From contig JAZSNN010000015.1 of the NCBI GenBank assembly GCA_045536425.1, forward strand, positions 248,001 to 312,000: 64,000 nucleotides of DNA, given 5' to 3'. Every line of letters begins with the position of its first letter. Positions within the stretch are counted from its first letter, which is position 1. A program made the translations under genes and the position numbers. Positions 8,998 to 17,686 of this stretch are shown one piece after another. Source of the DNA: UBA11540 sp045536425 (GTDB lineage: Bacteria; Bacillota; Clostridia; Oscillospirales; Ruminococcaceae). A model generated the notes under the pieces. It was not told where the DNA came from and did no database searches. It saw only the letters and a list, made by a program, of their open reading frames with translations.

Positions 8998-9795
8998 CTA
9001 TTTAGCTATTTTCTTTTTAGCATCTCTGCTATCTTTAATATTTACCAGTATAAGACCAACGAGAACAACCACAAACAATATAGCAGAAAGTGCGTTTATC
9101 TTTGGGCTGACCCTTTTCTTAGTCATTGAATATATAGTTATGGGCAACGTTTGGAAGCTGCTTCCGCTTGTAAAGTAGCTGATTACGAAGTCGTCAAGAG
9201 AAAGCGTAAACGCCATCATAAATCCCGAAATGATACCGGGCATTATCTCAGGTATTACCACCTTGAAAAAAGCTCGTATCGGTGAGCAACCGAGATCCTG
9301 TGCCGCCTCGTAAAGACTGTTGTCCATCTGTCTGAGCTTTGGCATAACGTTTAAAACTACGTACGGAAGATTAAATGTTATATGTGCTATGAGTATCGTA
9401 ATAAAACCAAACTCAAGGCCTATAGTGTCTTTCATAAAGACAAACAAAAGCATCAATGAAACGCCCGTTACGATTTCGGGGCTCACTATCTGGGTGTATG
9501 AAATATTCATCACCAGATTGCGTGTTCGCTTTTTCATATTTGATATGCCAATTGCTGCTGCCGTACCAATAATGGTAGCAATTACAGATGAGATTATCGC
9601 AATCACAAGAGTATTCATCAGCGACGTCATTATCAGTTCGTCCTGAAAAAGCTCAACATACCAATCAAATGTAAAGCCGGTGAAGTTTGAACGGCTCTTT
9701 GATTCATTGAACGAGAAAGCTATCAGCACCAATATTGGCGCATAGAGGAAAAGGAAAATAAGTCCGATATAAAAACGCTGTACCGCTTTTTTCAT
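8998..9795 (-). CDS. potC: Spermidine/putrescine ABC transporter permease PotC
   Basis: This is the second membrane subunit of the polyamine importer, 265 residues with six predicted helices. The EAA loop that docks on the ATPase is visible as YEAAQDLGCSPIRAFFKVVIP. The conserved FTLSLDDFVISYFTSG segment is typical of PotC. Its ATG overlaps the potB stop by 4 bases (ATGA), implying coupled translation and a PotB/PotC heterodimer. Confidence 0.94.
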   Translation of the reverse strand: MKKAVQRFYIGLIFLFLYAPILVLIAFSFNESKSRSNFTGFTFDWYVELFQDELIMTSLMNTLVIAIISSVIATIIGTAAAIGISNMKKRTRNLVMNISYTQIVSPEIVTGVSLMLLFVFMKDTIGLEFGFITILIAHITFNLPYVVLNVMPKLRQMDNSLYEAAQDLGCSPIRAFFKVVIPEIMPGIISGFMMAFTLSLDDFVISYFTSGSSFQTLPITIYSMTKKRVSPKINALSAILFVVVLVGLILVNIKDSRDAKKKIAK

Positions 9796-10568
9796 ATTGC
9801 CATTCCCTCCTTGTCTTCTTCGTCAAGGCGGTTGACAAAACCCATACATATGAGCATTATTACCATCAACACTATTGACATTGCAGAGCCCAAATACGGA
9901 TTATACGTGCCGCTTATAAACTGCTGCTCTATCATATCACCGATAAGGAGATTCTCGGTTCCGCCAAGGCGTTGTGAGATTACGAAGGTGCTGACCGCAG
10001 GAACAAACACCATTGTTATTCCCGTGATAATTCCGGGAACAGACAAAGGCAGCAAAACCTTCGTAAATACCTTGAAACCGTTTGCACCGAGGTCTTGTGC
10101 CGCTTCGATAACTCTGCCGTCTATCTTTTCCATAACGGAATAGAGCGGAAGAATCATAAAAGGTATATAGTTATACACCATACCCAGCACTACTGCTCCT
10201 TGAGTATACAACATATCTATTGATTCCAAAATCGTCATCCACGCATAGGTTCTCAAAAGAAAGTTCATCCACATTGGGATCATAACTATCATTATCATCG
10301 TCTTCTGTGTATTGACGTTCATTCTCGATATCATAAACGAGAGCGGGTATGCGAGCACAAGGCAGATGAGAGTTGCTATTACCGACAGCCATATTGATTT
10401 TAAAAAGGTTTTGACATAGGTCCAGTTTGTCGCAATCTTGACAAAATGGTCAAAGGTAAATCCGCCTTCGTCGTTGGTGAAGCCGAAGTATACCACCATA
10501 CCAAGCGGAACAACTATAAATATCGCCATCCACAACAGGTACGGAAGCGATGTGATTTTTGTTTTCAT
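9792..10568 (-). CDS. potB: Spermidine/putrescine ABC transporter permease PotB
   Basis: This is the first membrane subunit of the polyamine importer, 258 residues with six helices. The EAA loop reads IEAAQDLGANGFKVFTKVLLP. The stretch NFLLRTYAWMTIL and the segment FVPAVSTFVISQRLGGTENL are characteristic of PotB. It lies 27 bases after potA and overlaps potC by 4 bases. Confidence 0.94.
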   Translation of the reverse strand: MKTKITSLPYLLWMAIFIVVPLGMVVYFGFTNDEGGFTFDHFVKIATNWTYVKTFLKSIWLSVIATLICLVLAYPLSFMISRMNVNTQKTMIMIVMIPMWMNFLLRTYAWMTILESIDMLYTQGAVVLGMVYNYIPFMILPLYSVMEKIDGRVIEAAQDLGANGFKVFTKVLLPLSVPGIITGITMVFVPAVSTFVISQRLGGTENLLIGDMIEQQFISGTYNPYLGSAMSIVLMVIMLICMGFVNRLDEEDKEGMAI

Positions 10569-10595
10569 TTCAATCCTTCCTTTCTGTTTTATGGA

Positions 10596-11981
10596 TTATT
10601 TCACAGAAATAACCGCGTTGGAAAGATTGAACTGAAGTCCAACGGTGGAGCCTACCTGCTCGTCCTTTTGAGAGTTAATAAGCCACTTTTTACCGTCGTC
10701 GGTCTCAGCTATCATCTCGTTATAGCTTCCCTTGTAGATAACAGACTCGAGGTATGCGGAAATCTGTCCTGCCTCTTCGTTTACTACAACTACATCCTTG
10801 GGGTCAAGGGTAATAACAACCTCGGTTCCCTCTTCATAGTCCTTGAACATACCTTCAAAGGTGAGGTTCTCGTCACAGATTGTAATTGTATCTTCGTCCT
10901 TGACAACCGCTTCAACCGTGTTATTTGTAGCCTCAACCAGACGATTCATTATATGGATATCGATAGGATCAATTTTTAGTCCTACCGTATCTCCGATATT
11001 TTCGCACTGAGTAGAATGAACAAGCCATTTATAGCCGTTGTGGTCGATGGTCATCTCATAGTGAACACCCTTGAAAACAACGTTTTCGACAACGCCAACG
11101 AGCTGTCCGGAAATGGACGGAACAATCTTTATATCCTCGGGACGAATAGCAACATCTACGCATTGGTTTGGCCCAAAGCCCTTGTCAACACAGTCAAACT
11201 CTGTACCGCCAAACTGTACAAGGAAATCCTTTACCATAACTCCGTCGATGATATTTATCTCGCCGATAAAGTCAGCAACGAAAGCATTGGCAGGTTCGTT
11301 GTATATATCCTGAGGTGTGCCTATCTGTTCGATTACACCGTCGCGCATAACGACAACAGTATCGGACATTGTGAGTGCCTCTTCCTGATCGTGGGTAACG
11401 TAAACAAAGGTTATACCAAGGCTCTGCTGGATAGATTTGAGCTCTATCTGCATATCCTTTCTCAGTTTAAGGTCGAGCGCACCCAAAGGCTCGTCCAAAA
11501 GAAGTATTCTCGGCTTGTTAATAAGCGCTCTCGCGATAGCAACACGCTGTTGCTGACCGCCGGAAAGCTGAGTGATCTTTCTCTTCTCAAAGCCTTTCAG
11601 GTCAACGAGTTCAAGCATACGAGAAACCTCTTTTTTGAGGTCTGCTTCTTTTATCTTTTCTTTTTTGATACGCAATCCGAATGCAACGTTTTCAAAAACG
11701 TTTAGATGCGGAAAAAGAGCATACCTCTGAAACACGGTGTTGACAGGCCTTTTGTGTGGCGGAAGATCCTTGATGCTCTTGTCATCAAGATACACTTCAC
11801 CACTGTCAGGATACAGAAAGCCACCGATTATTCTAAGTGTGGTTGTCTTTCCGCAGCCCGAAGGTCCAAGGAGGGTTATAAACTCCTTGTCGTGTATAGA
11901 CAGATTTATGCCCTTGAGTATCTTTTCACCGTCAAACTCTACGGTGATATCCTTCAGCATTACAATTGCTTTACTTTCCAA
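10596..11981 (-). CDS. potA: Spermidine/putrescine ABC transporter ATPase with tandem TOBE-like domains
   Basis: PotA energises polyamine import. ABC motifs are all present: Walker A GPSGCGKT (about 39-46), signature LSGGQQQRVAIARAL, Walker B RILLLDEPLGALD and the H-loop THDQEEAL. I place the start at a TTG (11981) 8 bases after GGGAGG, giving 461 residues against the usual 350-380. The extra length is a second copy of the C-terminal TOBE-like unit: about 296-345 and 409-461 align over VENVVFKG/LESVIYKG, YKWLVHS/KKWLINS and IGDTVGL/VGSTVGL. This suggests an enlarged regulatory domain. It is the first gene of potABCD. Confidence 0.93.
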   Translation of the reverse strand: MESKAIVMLKDITVEFDGEKILKGINLSIHDKEFITLLGPSGCGKTTTLRIIGGFLYPDSGEVYLDDKSIKDLPPHKRPVNTVFQRYALFPHLNVFENVAFGLRIKKEKIKEADLKKEVSRMLELVDLKGFEKRKITQLSGGQQQRVAIARALINKPRILLLDEPLGALDLKLRKDMQIELKSIQQSLGITFVYVTHDQEEALTMSDTVVVMRDGVIEQIGTPQDIYNEPANAFVADFIGEINIIDGVMVKDFLVQFGGTEFDCVDKGFGPNQCVDVAIRPEDIKIVPSISGQLVGVVENVVFKGVHYEMTIDHNGYKWLVHSTQCENIGDTVGLKIDPIDIHIMNRLVEATNNTVEAVVKDEDTITICDENLTFEGMFKDYEEGTEVVITLDPKDVVVVNEEAGQISAYLESVIYKGSYNEMIAETDDGKKWLINSQKDEQVGSTVGLQFNLSNAVISVK

Positions 11982-12284
11982 TTTTGTATCCTCCCATAAA
12001 AAGCTACACAAAATTAAAAATTCTGCTCGGAATCCCGATATTTTACCTTTGAACAGACACGATGTAACGCCTTATTCATACATACTAAATTTACCACTAA
12101 AACCCGAAGGGATTTTAATGGTAAATAACAATATACAATATAAAGTTTTTACGCGAAAATGTCAATAATTTTTCAGCAATATTTTGAAAATTTCTGTATT
12201 TATCGGCGATAATTCCAAAAAAACGGTATTTTCTTCTGGAATTCTCCCGTTTTCTCCCATATATTCAAATCCTCTTTGCTATTT
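11982..12284. other. potABCD leader and potA-queT intergenic region
   Basis: This 303-base stretch holds no gene. It contains the pot promoter (12137-12165) and, just downstream in the leader, a long hairpin with a CTTCG-type loop (about 12090-12125: TTTACCA..TAAAA arms). An AT-rich segment behind queT has only a weak hairpin (AACGG/CCGTT then T-run). No known riboswitch was recognised in the roughly 150-base pot leader. Confidence 0.6.
12137..12165 (-). promoter_or_regulatory. Sigma-A promoter of potABCD
   Basis: TTGACA, a 17-base spacer and TATATT on the minus strand, about 155 bases upstream of the potA start. Confidence 0.75.
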
Positions 12285-12806
12285 TCAGTAGATTTTCACG
12301 TTGTTTTTTTCGATAAATCTAACAAGCATCAAGCCCGCAGAATAGCAGATAACTAACTGCGGTATGAGTACACTTGTTGCGTTTATCAAAAAGGGTTCAA
12401 GAGTGATTTTTCCGGTAAACAATACGGACAGTTCTCCCCCGATGACCACAGCGTTTACCAAAACCGGAAAAGCGGCAGACAAAAGAGGTAAGTTTTTTAC
12501 TCTGACATTTCTGCACGCCCAGGTAAGAACAGCGGCAATAAACGAAGCCAAAGTGCCAAAAATAATATCCATAGTGCCGAGAATGTTCGCTCCCATAAAA
12601 TACCCAACCGCATTTGAAAGCGCACAGCCAAGTGTTACACCAACAATTGCATGTGGCGAAATGACGGGCAGGAGCGTTAGCGCCTCGGCAATACGAAACT
12701 GCATACTACCAAATGAAATCCAAGAAAGTGCAAGTGTTAGCGCGCAGTACACGGCCGCAATCAGTGCAGAGCTTACAAGCGCCTTTGTGTTTGTTTTTCT
12801 TTTCAT
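12285..12806 (-). CDS. queT: QueT family queuosine-precursor transporter
   Basis: QueT is the substrate-binding membrane component (ECF S-type) for uptake of queuosine precursors such as preQ1. The 173-residue protein has five to six hydrophobic helices and the family stretches SALIAAVYCALTLAL, MQFRIAEALTLLPV and ILGTMDIIFGTLASFIAA. The substrate assignment is supported by the preQ1-I-like riboswitch directly upstream (12818-12859). The ECF energising genes are not in the window, as is usual for group II ECF systems. A single-gene unit starting at ATG 12806. Confidence 0.92.
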   Translation of the reverse strand: MKRKTNTKALVSSALIAAVYCALTLALSWISFGSMQFRIAEALTLLPVISPHAIVGVTLGCALSNAVGYFMGANILGTMDIIFGTLASFIAAVLTWACRNVRVKNLPLLSAAFPVLVNAVVIGGELSVLFTGKITLEPFLINATSVLIPQLVICYSAGLMLVRFIEKNNVKIY

Positions 12807-12817
12807 TTTTACAAGGT

Positions 12818-12859
12818 CCCTTCGTAGTGTTTTTTTAGGTCAGGAATTTGCGACTGACC
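12818..12859 (-). promoter_or_regulatory. preQ1-I type riboswitch controlling queT
   Basis: On the minus strand a GGTCAG/CTGACC stem encloses a 10-base loop TCGCAAATTC. It is followed by an A-rich tail (TAAAAAAACACTACGAAGGG). The loop start TCGCA, the final C and the A-rich tail leading into the ribosome site match the compact preQ1-I aptamer as known from Thermoanaerobacter. The tail ends in the putative Shine-Dalgarno GAAGGGA, so translational control is likely. The downstream gene is queT, the expected regulon member. Confidence 0.75.
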
Positions 12860-12884
12860 GAATTCGTTTTGAATTCATATCGTA

Positions 12885-12912
12885 ATTATACCACTAATTT
12901 TTAAATTTTCAA
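12885..12912 (-). promoter_or_regulatory. Sigma-A promoter of queT
   Basis: TTGAAA, 16 bases, TATAAT on the minus strand, about 25 bases upstream of the riboswitch stem. Confidence 0.75.
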
Positions 12913-13161
12913 CCTTGTTTGTATAGGTCGTGAAACTGTTTGTATAATTTGCTTTTAACAATATGATGCCTGTTTTTTCCAAAATGTCGCTTGGTGTCGA
13001 GCTTTGTCGGGGATAATTGTTGAAAACCTTGTTGAAATTGTTAAATACTTTCCGTATAAATTAAATTTATATGCTCAAAATTTCACTTTTATTTACAAAT
13101 ACACTTTTCATTCTGATAATTTTGTAGTATAATTGTTTCAGCTGATTTTTGGAGGTTTATT

Positions 13162-14019
13162 ATGAAAAATTCTCGCGGCGGTCCACTGCCTATCGTAATC
13201 ATTATGAACATAATCCTCGCAATGCTCATTGCTCTCGTTGTGCTCTTTGTTGTCGCTTTTATAAGAGAGCTCAATGCCGATTCTTCTCTGTCAAGCGACA
13301 CCTCTTCGCTTACCTCTTCCGAAGAAAGCTCTGAAGATACTTCTTACGACAGCATCGAAGATACGTCTTCGTTTGTTGAAGAAACCTCTTCTACAGTTTC
13401 ACAGCCTACCTACACTTCGGGAGCCGTTGTAACTGAAAGCGACCGCGTTCTCAACAGCTATTTCGATGATGCTGTATTTGTTGGTGATTCGCTCACCGAG
13501 GGAATAAAGCTATATGACATTATGTCAAATGCTACTGTTCTTTCCCATACGGGTCTTGGTCTTGACAACATTTATACCAAAGAAGTTGTTGAACAACCCG
13601 ACGGTACAAAGATTTCGGTAATCGATGCACTAGAGCTCGAGCAGGATGTAAAGAAGATTTATATTCTTATGGGACCAAACTCTATTGGATACAACAAAGC
13701 AACCTTTATCTCAAAGTATGGACTGATTGTCGACACCGTCAAGCAGCTTCACCCGAATGCGATAATTTACGTTCAGTCGATGCTCCCCGTAACAACATCT
13801 AACAACTACAAGCTTGACAACGCCGTTATCGACGAATACAACCTCGCTTTGATTGATATGGCTGAAGAAAAAGAAGTTTTCTATCTCGACGTAAACTCCG
13901 CTCTCAAAGGCCCCGATGGTGCTCTTCCGACAGAAGCTTCTCCCGCGGATGGAATGCACTTTAACGCCACATACTATCAAAAGTGGTTTGATTATCTCAA
14001 AACGCACACAGTAAAGTGA
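13162..14019 (+). CDS. Membrane-anchored SGNH/GDSL hydrolase
   Basis: The 285-residue protein has an N-terminal transmembrane anchor (about 10-35), a long Ser/Glu/Thr/Asp-rich linker (36-80) and an extracellular SGNH hydrolase domain. Block I is FVGDSLTEG (catalytic Ser near 108), the Asn block is LMGPNSIGY, and block V is ADGMHFN with the Asp/His pair near 262. Such enzymes remove or transfer acetyl groups on glycans or peptidoglycan. It is followed 10 bases later by a DUF4358-like lipoprotein. The substrate is unknown. GGAGG precedes the ATG. Confidence 0.87.
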   Translation: MKNSRGGPLPIVIIMNIILAMLIALVVLFVVAFIRELNADSSLSSDTSSLTSSEESSEDTSYDSIEDTSSFVEETSSTVSQPTYTSGAVVTESDRVLNSYFDDAVFVGDSLTEGIKLYDIMSNATVLSHTGLGLDNIYTKEVVEQPDGTKISVIDALELEQDVKKIYILMGPNSIGYNKATFISKYGLIVDTVKQLHPNAIIYVQSMLPVTTSNNYKLDNAVIDEYNLALIDMAEEKEVFYLDVNSALKGPDGALPTEASPADGMHFNATYYQKWFDYLKTHTVK

Positions 14020-14029
14020 GGATTTTTAG

Positions 14030-14494
14030 ATGAAAAGGATGTTAATAATCTTTTTGGCTGTTATCGTAGTTGTTTCGGTATCTGCCTGCGGTAATAAAAC
14101 AGACATTTCAAATGCTTCTGCGGTTGACGTTGCAGCTTCGGTAAAAGAAGCACTCACCTTTGTTGACGATATGCTTGAAGTTAAAAACGAGATTGTTGCA
14201 GATTTTTACAGTCTTCCTGAAGGCGTAACCGAAATGAAGGTATACATGAGTTCTTCGGGTGCCACCTCAGAGGAGCTCGCAATCTTCAAATGCAAAGACG
14301 CACAAACCGCTGAGTTGGTCAAAAAAGCGTGTGAAAAACGAATTGAAGACCTAAACGAAAAGTTTGAGGATTATATCCCGGGCGAGCTTGCAAGACTTGA
14401 AAACGCTATTATTAAAGAGCGCGACGGATTCGTGATGTTTGTGTGTGCAGACTCCCCCGCTCTAGCAGAAGAAAAATTTGAAGATTATAAATAA
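14030..14494 (+). CDS. DUF4358 lipoprotein
   Basis: The 154-residue product has a signal peptide with lipobox (SACG, Cys20) and a domain that fits the DUF4358 pattern well: AASVKEALTFVDDMLEV, MKVYMSSSGATSEELAIFKC, a helix with VKKACEKRIEDLNEKFEDY and the strand DGFVMFVCAD. It lies 10 bases after the SGNH hydrolase gene and ends at a strong terminator, so the two form one unit. The same domain type is found at 1723-2271 beside the MBOAT gene. Molecular function is unknown. Confidence 0.85.
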   Translation: MKRMLIIFLAVIVVVSVSACGNKTDISNASAVDVAASVKEALTFVDDMLEVKNEIVADFYSLPEGVTEMKVYMSSSGATSEELAIFKCKDAQTAELVKKACEKRIEDLNEKFEDYIPGELARLENAIIKERDGFVMFVCADSPALAEEKFEDYK

Positions 14495-14500
14495 GCTCAA

Positions 14501-14530
14501 AAAACCGCCGATTAAAATCGGCGGTTTTCT
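14501..14530. terminator. Bidirectional intrinsic terminator
   Basis: AAAACCGCCGAT and ATCGGCGGTTTT flank a 4-base loop between the convergent DUF4358 gene and spoIVA. Confidence 0.88.
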
Positions 14531-14531
14531 T

Positions 14532-16010
14532 TTAAATTATAATGCATATCAGTCCGTTACAGCCTTCGTTTATGACTCTCTCAACCGTTTCACGAAGTTT
14601 TAGTCTTGCGTCGGGCGGCATACGATAAAGTTTGTTGTGCAAGCCTTCGTTGACTAACTCGTGCAATGACTTTCCAAAGATGTTGGAGTTCCAAATTTCT
14701 TTTGGATTTTCTTCAAACTCTTTGAGCAGGTACATCACAAGTTCCTCGGATTGTTTCTCGCTGCCTACTATCGGGCTAACTTCTGTCATAATATCAGCTC
14801 TCATCATATGGATGCTGGGGGCTTGTGCACGAAGTCTTACGCCGTATTTTCCACCCTGTTTTACCATTTCGGGTTCCTCGAGTGAAAGTTCATCGATTGT
14901 AGGCATTACAATTCCATATCCGGTTGCCTCTACCTGTTCTAAAGCACTCTTTATCTTCTCATATTTTTTCTTTGTTTGAGCAAGCTCTATCATACACGGC
15001 ATAAGTCCCGACTCGCCGTCTATATCCAGCCCTGTAACCTCTCCCAGCACCTTGTAAAACAGCGAGTCGGGCAAAGTGATGCCTATTCTCGCGCTTCCAA
15101 TTCCGAGGTCAATCTGCTTTACAGTTGCAGTGTTCACATACTCACATTCTGTAAGCAGTTTTATTGTATCAGAAATTCCGCTGATGTGTTCTATATTTGA
15201 TGCAGTAGATACTATACTTTCAAACACAGCTCTTTTGAGCCAGTGTTCTTTGTCTAAACCCACAATCCATTTTGGCATATCTACCGATATTTCTTTTACG
15301 GGAAATTCGGAAAGCACCAATGACAGAATCTCCACAATATCATCTTGTGTCAGGCTCAGGCAATTTACCGCCATAACCGGCACGTTGTAGCGCTTTCTAA
15401 GTTGCTCCTTCAGCTCCAGTGCATCAGAACTGGCAGGGTCGCTGCAATTTAGAAGCACAGCGAAGGGCTTGTTGATTTCTCTGAGTTCCCCTATCACGCG
15501 TTCCTCTACCTGTGCATATTCCTCTCGCGGAATGTCTGTGATACTTCCGTCTGTCGTTACCACAAGTCCTATTGTCGAGTGCTCGTTTATAACCTTGCGC
15601 GTTCCTATTTCTGCCGCCATATTAAACGGCACCTCCTCATCAAACCAAGGAGTCATAACCATTCTCGGCATTTCATTTTCTATGTAGCCCATTGAGCTTG
15701 GGACGATGTATCCAACACAGTCGATCATTCTCACATTCATATTCACGTTGTCGCCGATAGAAATTTTCACAGCATCCTCAGGAATGAATTTGGGTTCGGT
15801 AGTCATTATTGTCTTTCCTGCAGCTGATTGCGGAAGCTCGTCGGTAGCTCTTGCGCGCTGATATTCGCTTTGTATATTAGGAAGTACGAGTTCCTCCATA
15901 AACTTTTTTATAAAGGTGGATTTTCCCGTGCGGACAGGGCCCACCACCCCAATATAGATATCTCCGCCCGTTCTGGTGGCAATATCCTGATATAAACCTG
16001 TATTTGCCAT
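14532..16010 (-). CDS. spoIVA: Stage IV sporulation protein A, spore coat/cortex morphogenetic ATPase
   Basis: SpoIVA polymerises around the forespore with ATP and forms the base layer of the coat. The start chosen is ATG 16010 (GGAGGAAG then AACA), giving 492 residues, the same length as the Bacillus protein. Visible features are RTGGDIYIGVVGPVRTGKSTF with Walker A at 24-31, the block LPQSAAGKTIMTTEPKF, the catalytic-region sequence TIGLVVTTDGSI, and the C-terminal KETWNSNIFGKS-like segment (EIWNSNIFGKSLHELV) ending in GLICIII, the membrane-targeting end. The sipL-like gene lies 99 bases upstream on the same strand. Mother-cell sigma-E control is expected. Confidence 0.96.
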   Translation of the reverse strand: MANTGLYQDIATRTGGDIYIGVVGPVRTGKSTFIKKFMEELVLPNIQSEYQRARATDELPQSAAGKTIMTTEPKFIPEDAVKISIGDNVNMNVRMIDCVGYIVPSSMGYIENEMPRMVMTPWFDEEVPFNMAAEIGTRKVINEHSTIGLVVTTDGSITDIPREEYAQVEERVIGELREINKPFAVLLNCSDPASSDALELKEQLRKRYNVPVMAVNCLSLTQDDIVEILSLVLSEFPVKEISVDMPKWIVGLDKEHWLKRAVFESIVSTASNIEHISGISDTIKLLTECEYVNTATVKQIDLGIGSARIGITLPDSLFYKVLGEVTGLDIDGESGLMPCMIELAQTKKKYEKIKSALEQVEATGYGIVMPTIDELSLEEPEMVKQGGKYGVRLRAQAPSIHMMRADIMTEVSPIVGSEKQSEELVMYLLKEFEENPKEIWNSNIFGKSLHELVNEGLHNKLYRMPPDARLKLRETVERVINEGCNGLICIII

Positions 16011-16083
16011 TGTTCTTCCTCCGCTCACTTCATTTCTTTGTATACTTTATGCAAGTGTATACAAGGATATGCCTGTTATTTGG

Positions 16084-16107
16084 AAAGAGCCGATTTATCG
16101 GCTCTTT
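16084..16107 (-). terminator. Hairpin between sipL and spoIVA
   Basis: AAAGAGCCGAT pairs with ATCGGCTCTTT, but the run after it is short on the minus strand (CTCTTTCC). It may be a partial terminator or a processing hairpin inside the sipL-spoIVA unit. Confidence 0.5.
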
Positions 16108-16109
16108 GT

Positions 16110-17642
16110 TTAATTTGCCGATGGTATGAGAATAACTTTCTTTTCGTTTACCGTCTCACATTCAAGCTCGTTTTCTGCAATTATGCAATCAGCACAGGTG
16201 TTGTAACGCTTTGCGATATCCCAAACGTTTTCACCACAATCGCAGTAGTATATCGTGAGTGCGGGAGCATTTTCCGTCTTTTTTGCAGAAGAATAGTCAA
16301 CGTTCAGTTCAGTAATACATCTGTCGGTTTGATTACAAGACAGAGCCCCCAAAACATTAACTTCAAGACACAGCTCTACCTTGTTCGGTGCAACAAAACT
16401 ATAATCACAGGACAAAATCTTTATTTCGGGGTCGAATTTAATCTCCTGACATTCCTCGTCAATCGCCATCTCAAAGATAGCGTTAACTGTATTTTCAGAA
16501 AAATCAGCTGAGCCATCTTCACCAAGATAAAAAGCAAAAACATCTACGGGTATCTGAACCGTTAGTTTGGAATTTTCGAGCGTTGAAACAGGAGTTTTTG
16601 CAAACGTCCACAGATCTACAACTTTTTCAATCGCTGTCTTTGACAGTTCAGTTTCTGTCTTATATGTAAAGGTTTTATCAATTACATTGTTTACACACTC
16701 TACAGGAATATTTTTAGCGGTGTAATTGCAGTTATATTCCGTTGAATATGCGTCTGTTGCGAGTGTTATTGTTTTGGTTTCATAGCACTTTGCAAAGATA
16801 TTTACCTTTATATCAAAGCCAAGCTTTGTGAACTCTCCGTTTTCGTCTTGTTTTGGAAAAGCTTCTGCCAAAACAACATCGGTTTTAATTTCGAGTTTAC
16901 AGTCTGTTGTCAATCTCTCAATATCCATAATTCTGCTGATGGGCAATGTGTGCACTACTGTGACAGGTGTCATACCCTCTGCGTCTGTGTATACAGTAGT
17001 TAATTTTAACTCACCTTTTAAAATAGCTTTGTTGGGGATTATCTGCACGTCGCCAAACAAAGCGACACCCTCGCATCTTATAACGGCGTTTACGGGTGCT
17101 CCGCCTACACTTTCTTCCTCTTGCACCGAAAACTGTGCCGAAGCCTCGCTGCACAGTGTGCTGCCTGTTATGGTCTTTTTTCTGAGCTGTATTCCATCCC
17201 CTACCGCATCCGACACAACTGTTTGGCTTGTTTTGCCTGTGATTCGAGTTTTTAGCGTTATTGCACCACGTACATCAAGTCGACGTTGATTAACTGCCCT
17301 ACAATTGACGTAGTTTGTGACTGCTCCAACGCTCACCGATATTGTATCTGCAGATTCTCTAAGGTCCAAAATCTTAGAAAAAGGCATTTTGCTGTCATAG
17401 GCGTGGATTTTGTTTTCATCGCAAAGATAATAGACCTTTACGAATATAAATCCATCTGCGTTGACCTTATCCCCGTTCTGATAACATTGGCTCACCTTTG
17501 GTGTAACGTGACATTTTAGTATTCTACGCACATCGGGACAATAATCCGGCAAAAGTATATCACTTTCAAAGCCTTGCTCGGGGTTTCCCTCAAATATTGT
17601 TTCCCTAATATCCAGAGTTTCGTTGATTATCTTCATATCCAT
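16110..17642 (-). CDS. sipL: SipL-like DUF3794 and LysM protein, SpoIVA partner
   Basis: The 510-residue protein has repeated DUF3794 (SPOCS-like) beta domains, beginning with IFEGNPEQGFESDILLPDYCPDVRRIL, and a C-terminal LysM domain (about 458-505, IYYCDCGENVWDIAKRYN). That layout matches Clostridioides SipL, which binds SpoIVA through its LysM domain and tethers the coat basement layer to the forespore. Here it sits directly upstream of spoIVA, which strengthens the assignment. No signal peptide is seen. An unrelated DUF3794/LysM protein cannot be fully excluded, but context makes SipL the best reading. Confidence 0.85.
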   Translation of the reverse strand: MDMKIINETLDIRETIFEGNPEQGFESDILLPDYCPDVRRILKCHVTPKVSQCYQNGDKVNADGFIFVKVYYLCDENKIHAYDSKMPFSKILDLRESADTISVSVGAVTNYVNCRAVNQRRLDVRGAITLKTRITGKTSQTVVSDAVGDGIQLRKKTITGSTLCSEASAQFSVQEEESVGGAPVNAVIRCEGVALFGDVQIIPNKAILKGELKLTTVYTDAEGMTPVTVVHTLPISRIMDIERLTTDCKLEIKTDVVLAEAFPKQDENGEFTKLGFDIKVNIFAKCYETKTITLATDAYSTEYNCNYTAKNIPVECVNNVIDKTFTYKTETELSKTAIEKVVDLWTFAKTPVSTLENSKLTVQIPVDVFAFYLGEDGSADFSENTVNAIFEMAIDEECQEIKFDPEIKILSCDYSFVAPNKVELCLEVNVLGALSCNQTDRCITELNVDYSSAKKTENAPALTIYYCDCGENVWDIAKRYNTCADCIIAENELECETVNEKKVILIPSAN

Positions 17643-17686
17643 TTTGTCGCGCTCCTTTTTAATTTTTCTGTAAAATATATATTCGT

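Larger units (their letters stand above)
12807..13161. other. queT / SGNH divergent intergenic region
   Basis: This 355-base stretch holds the queT riboswitch and promoter on the minus strand. On the plus strand, a TATAAT at 13128-13133 with a poor -35 (TTTTCA) is the likely promoter for the SGNH gene, whose ATG follows GGAGG. The AT-rich middle (12920-13100) shows no gene. Confidence 0.6.

Noticed and set aside
7960..9129. A 389-codon plus-strand frame opposite potD and potC
   Set aside because: The minus strand encodes full polyamine transporter proteins; the plus frame shows no family and no ribosome site.
11982..12011. Longer potA start at TTG 12011
   Set aside because: That start lies upstream of the only good ribosome site; the TTG at 11981 follows GGGAGG correctly.
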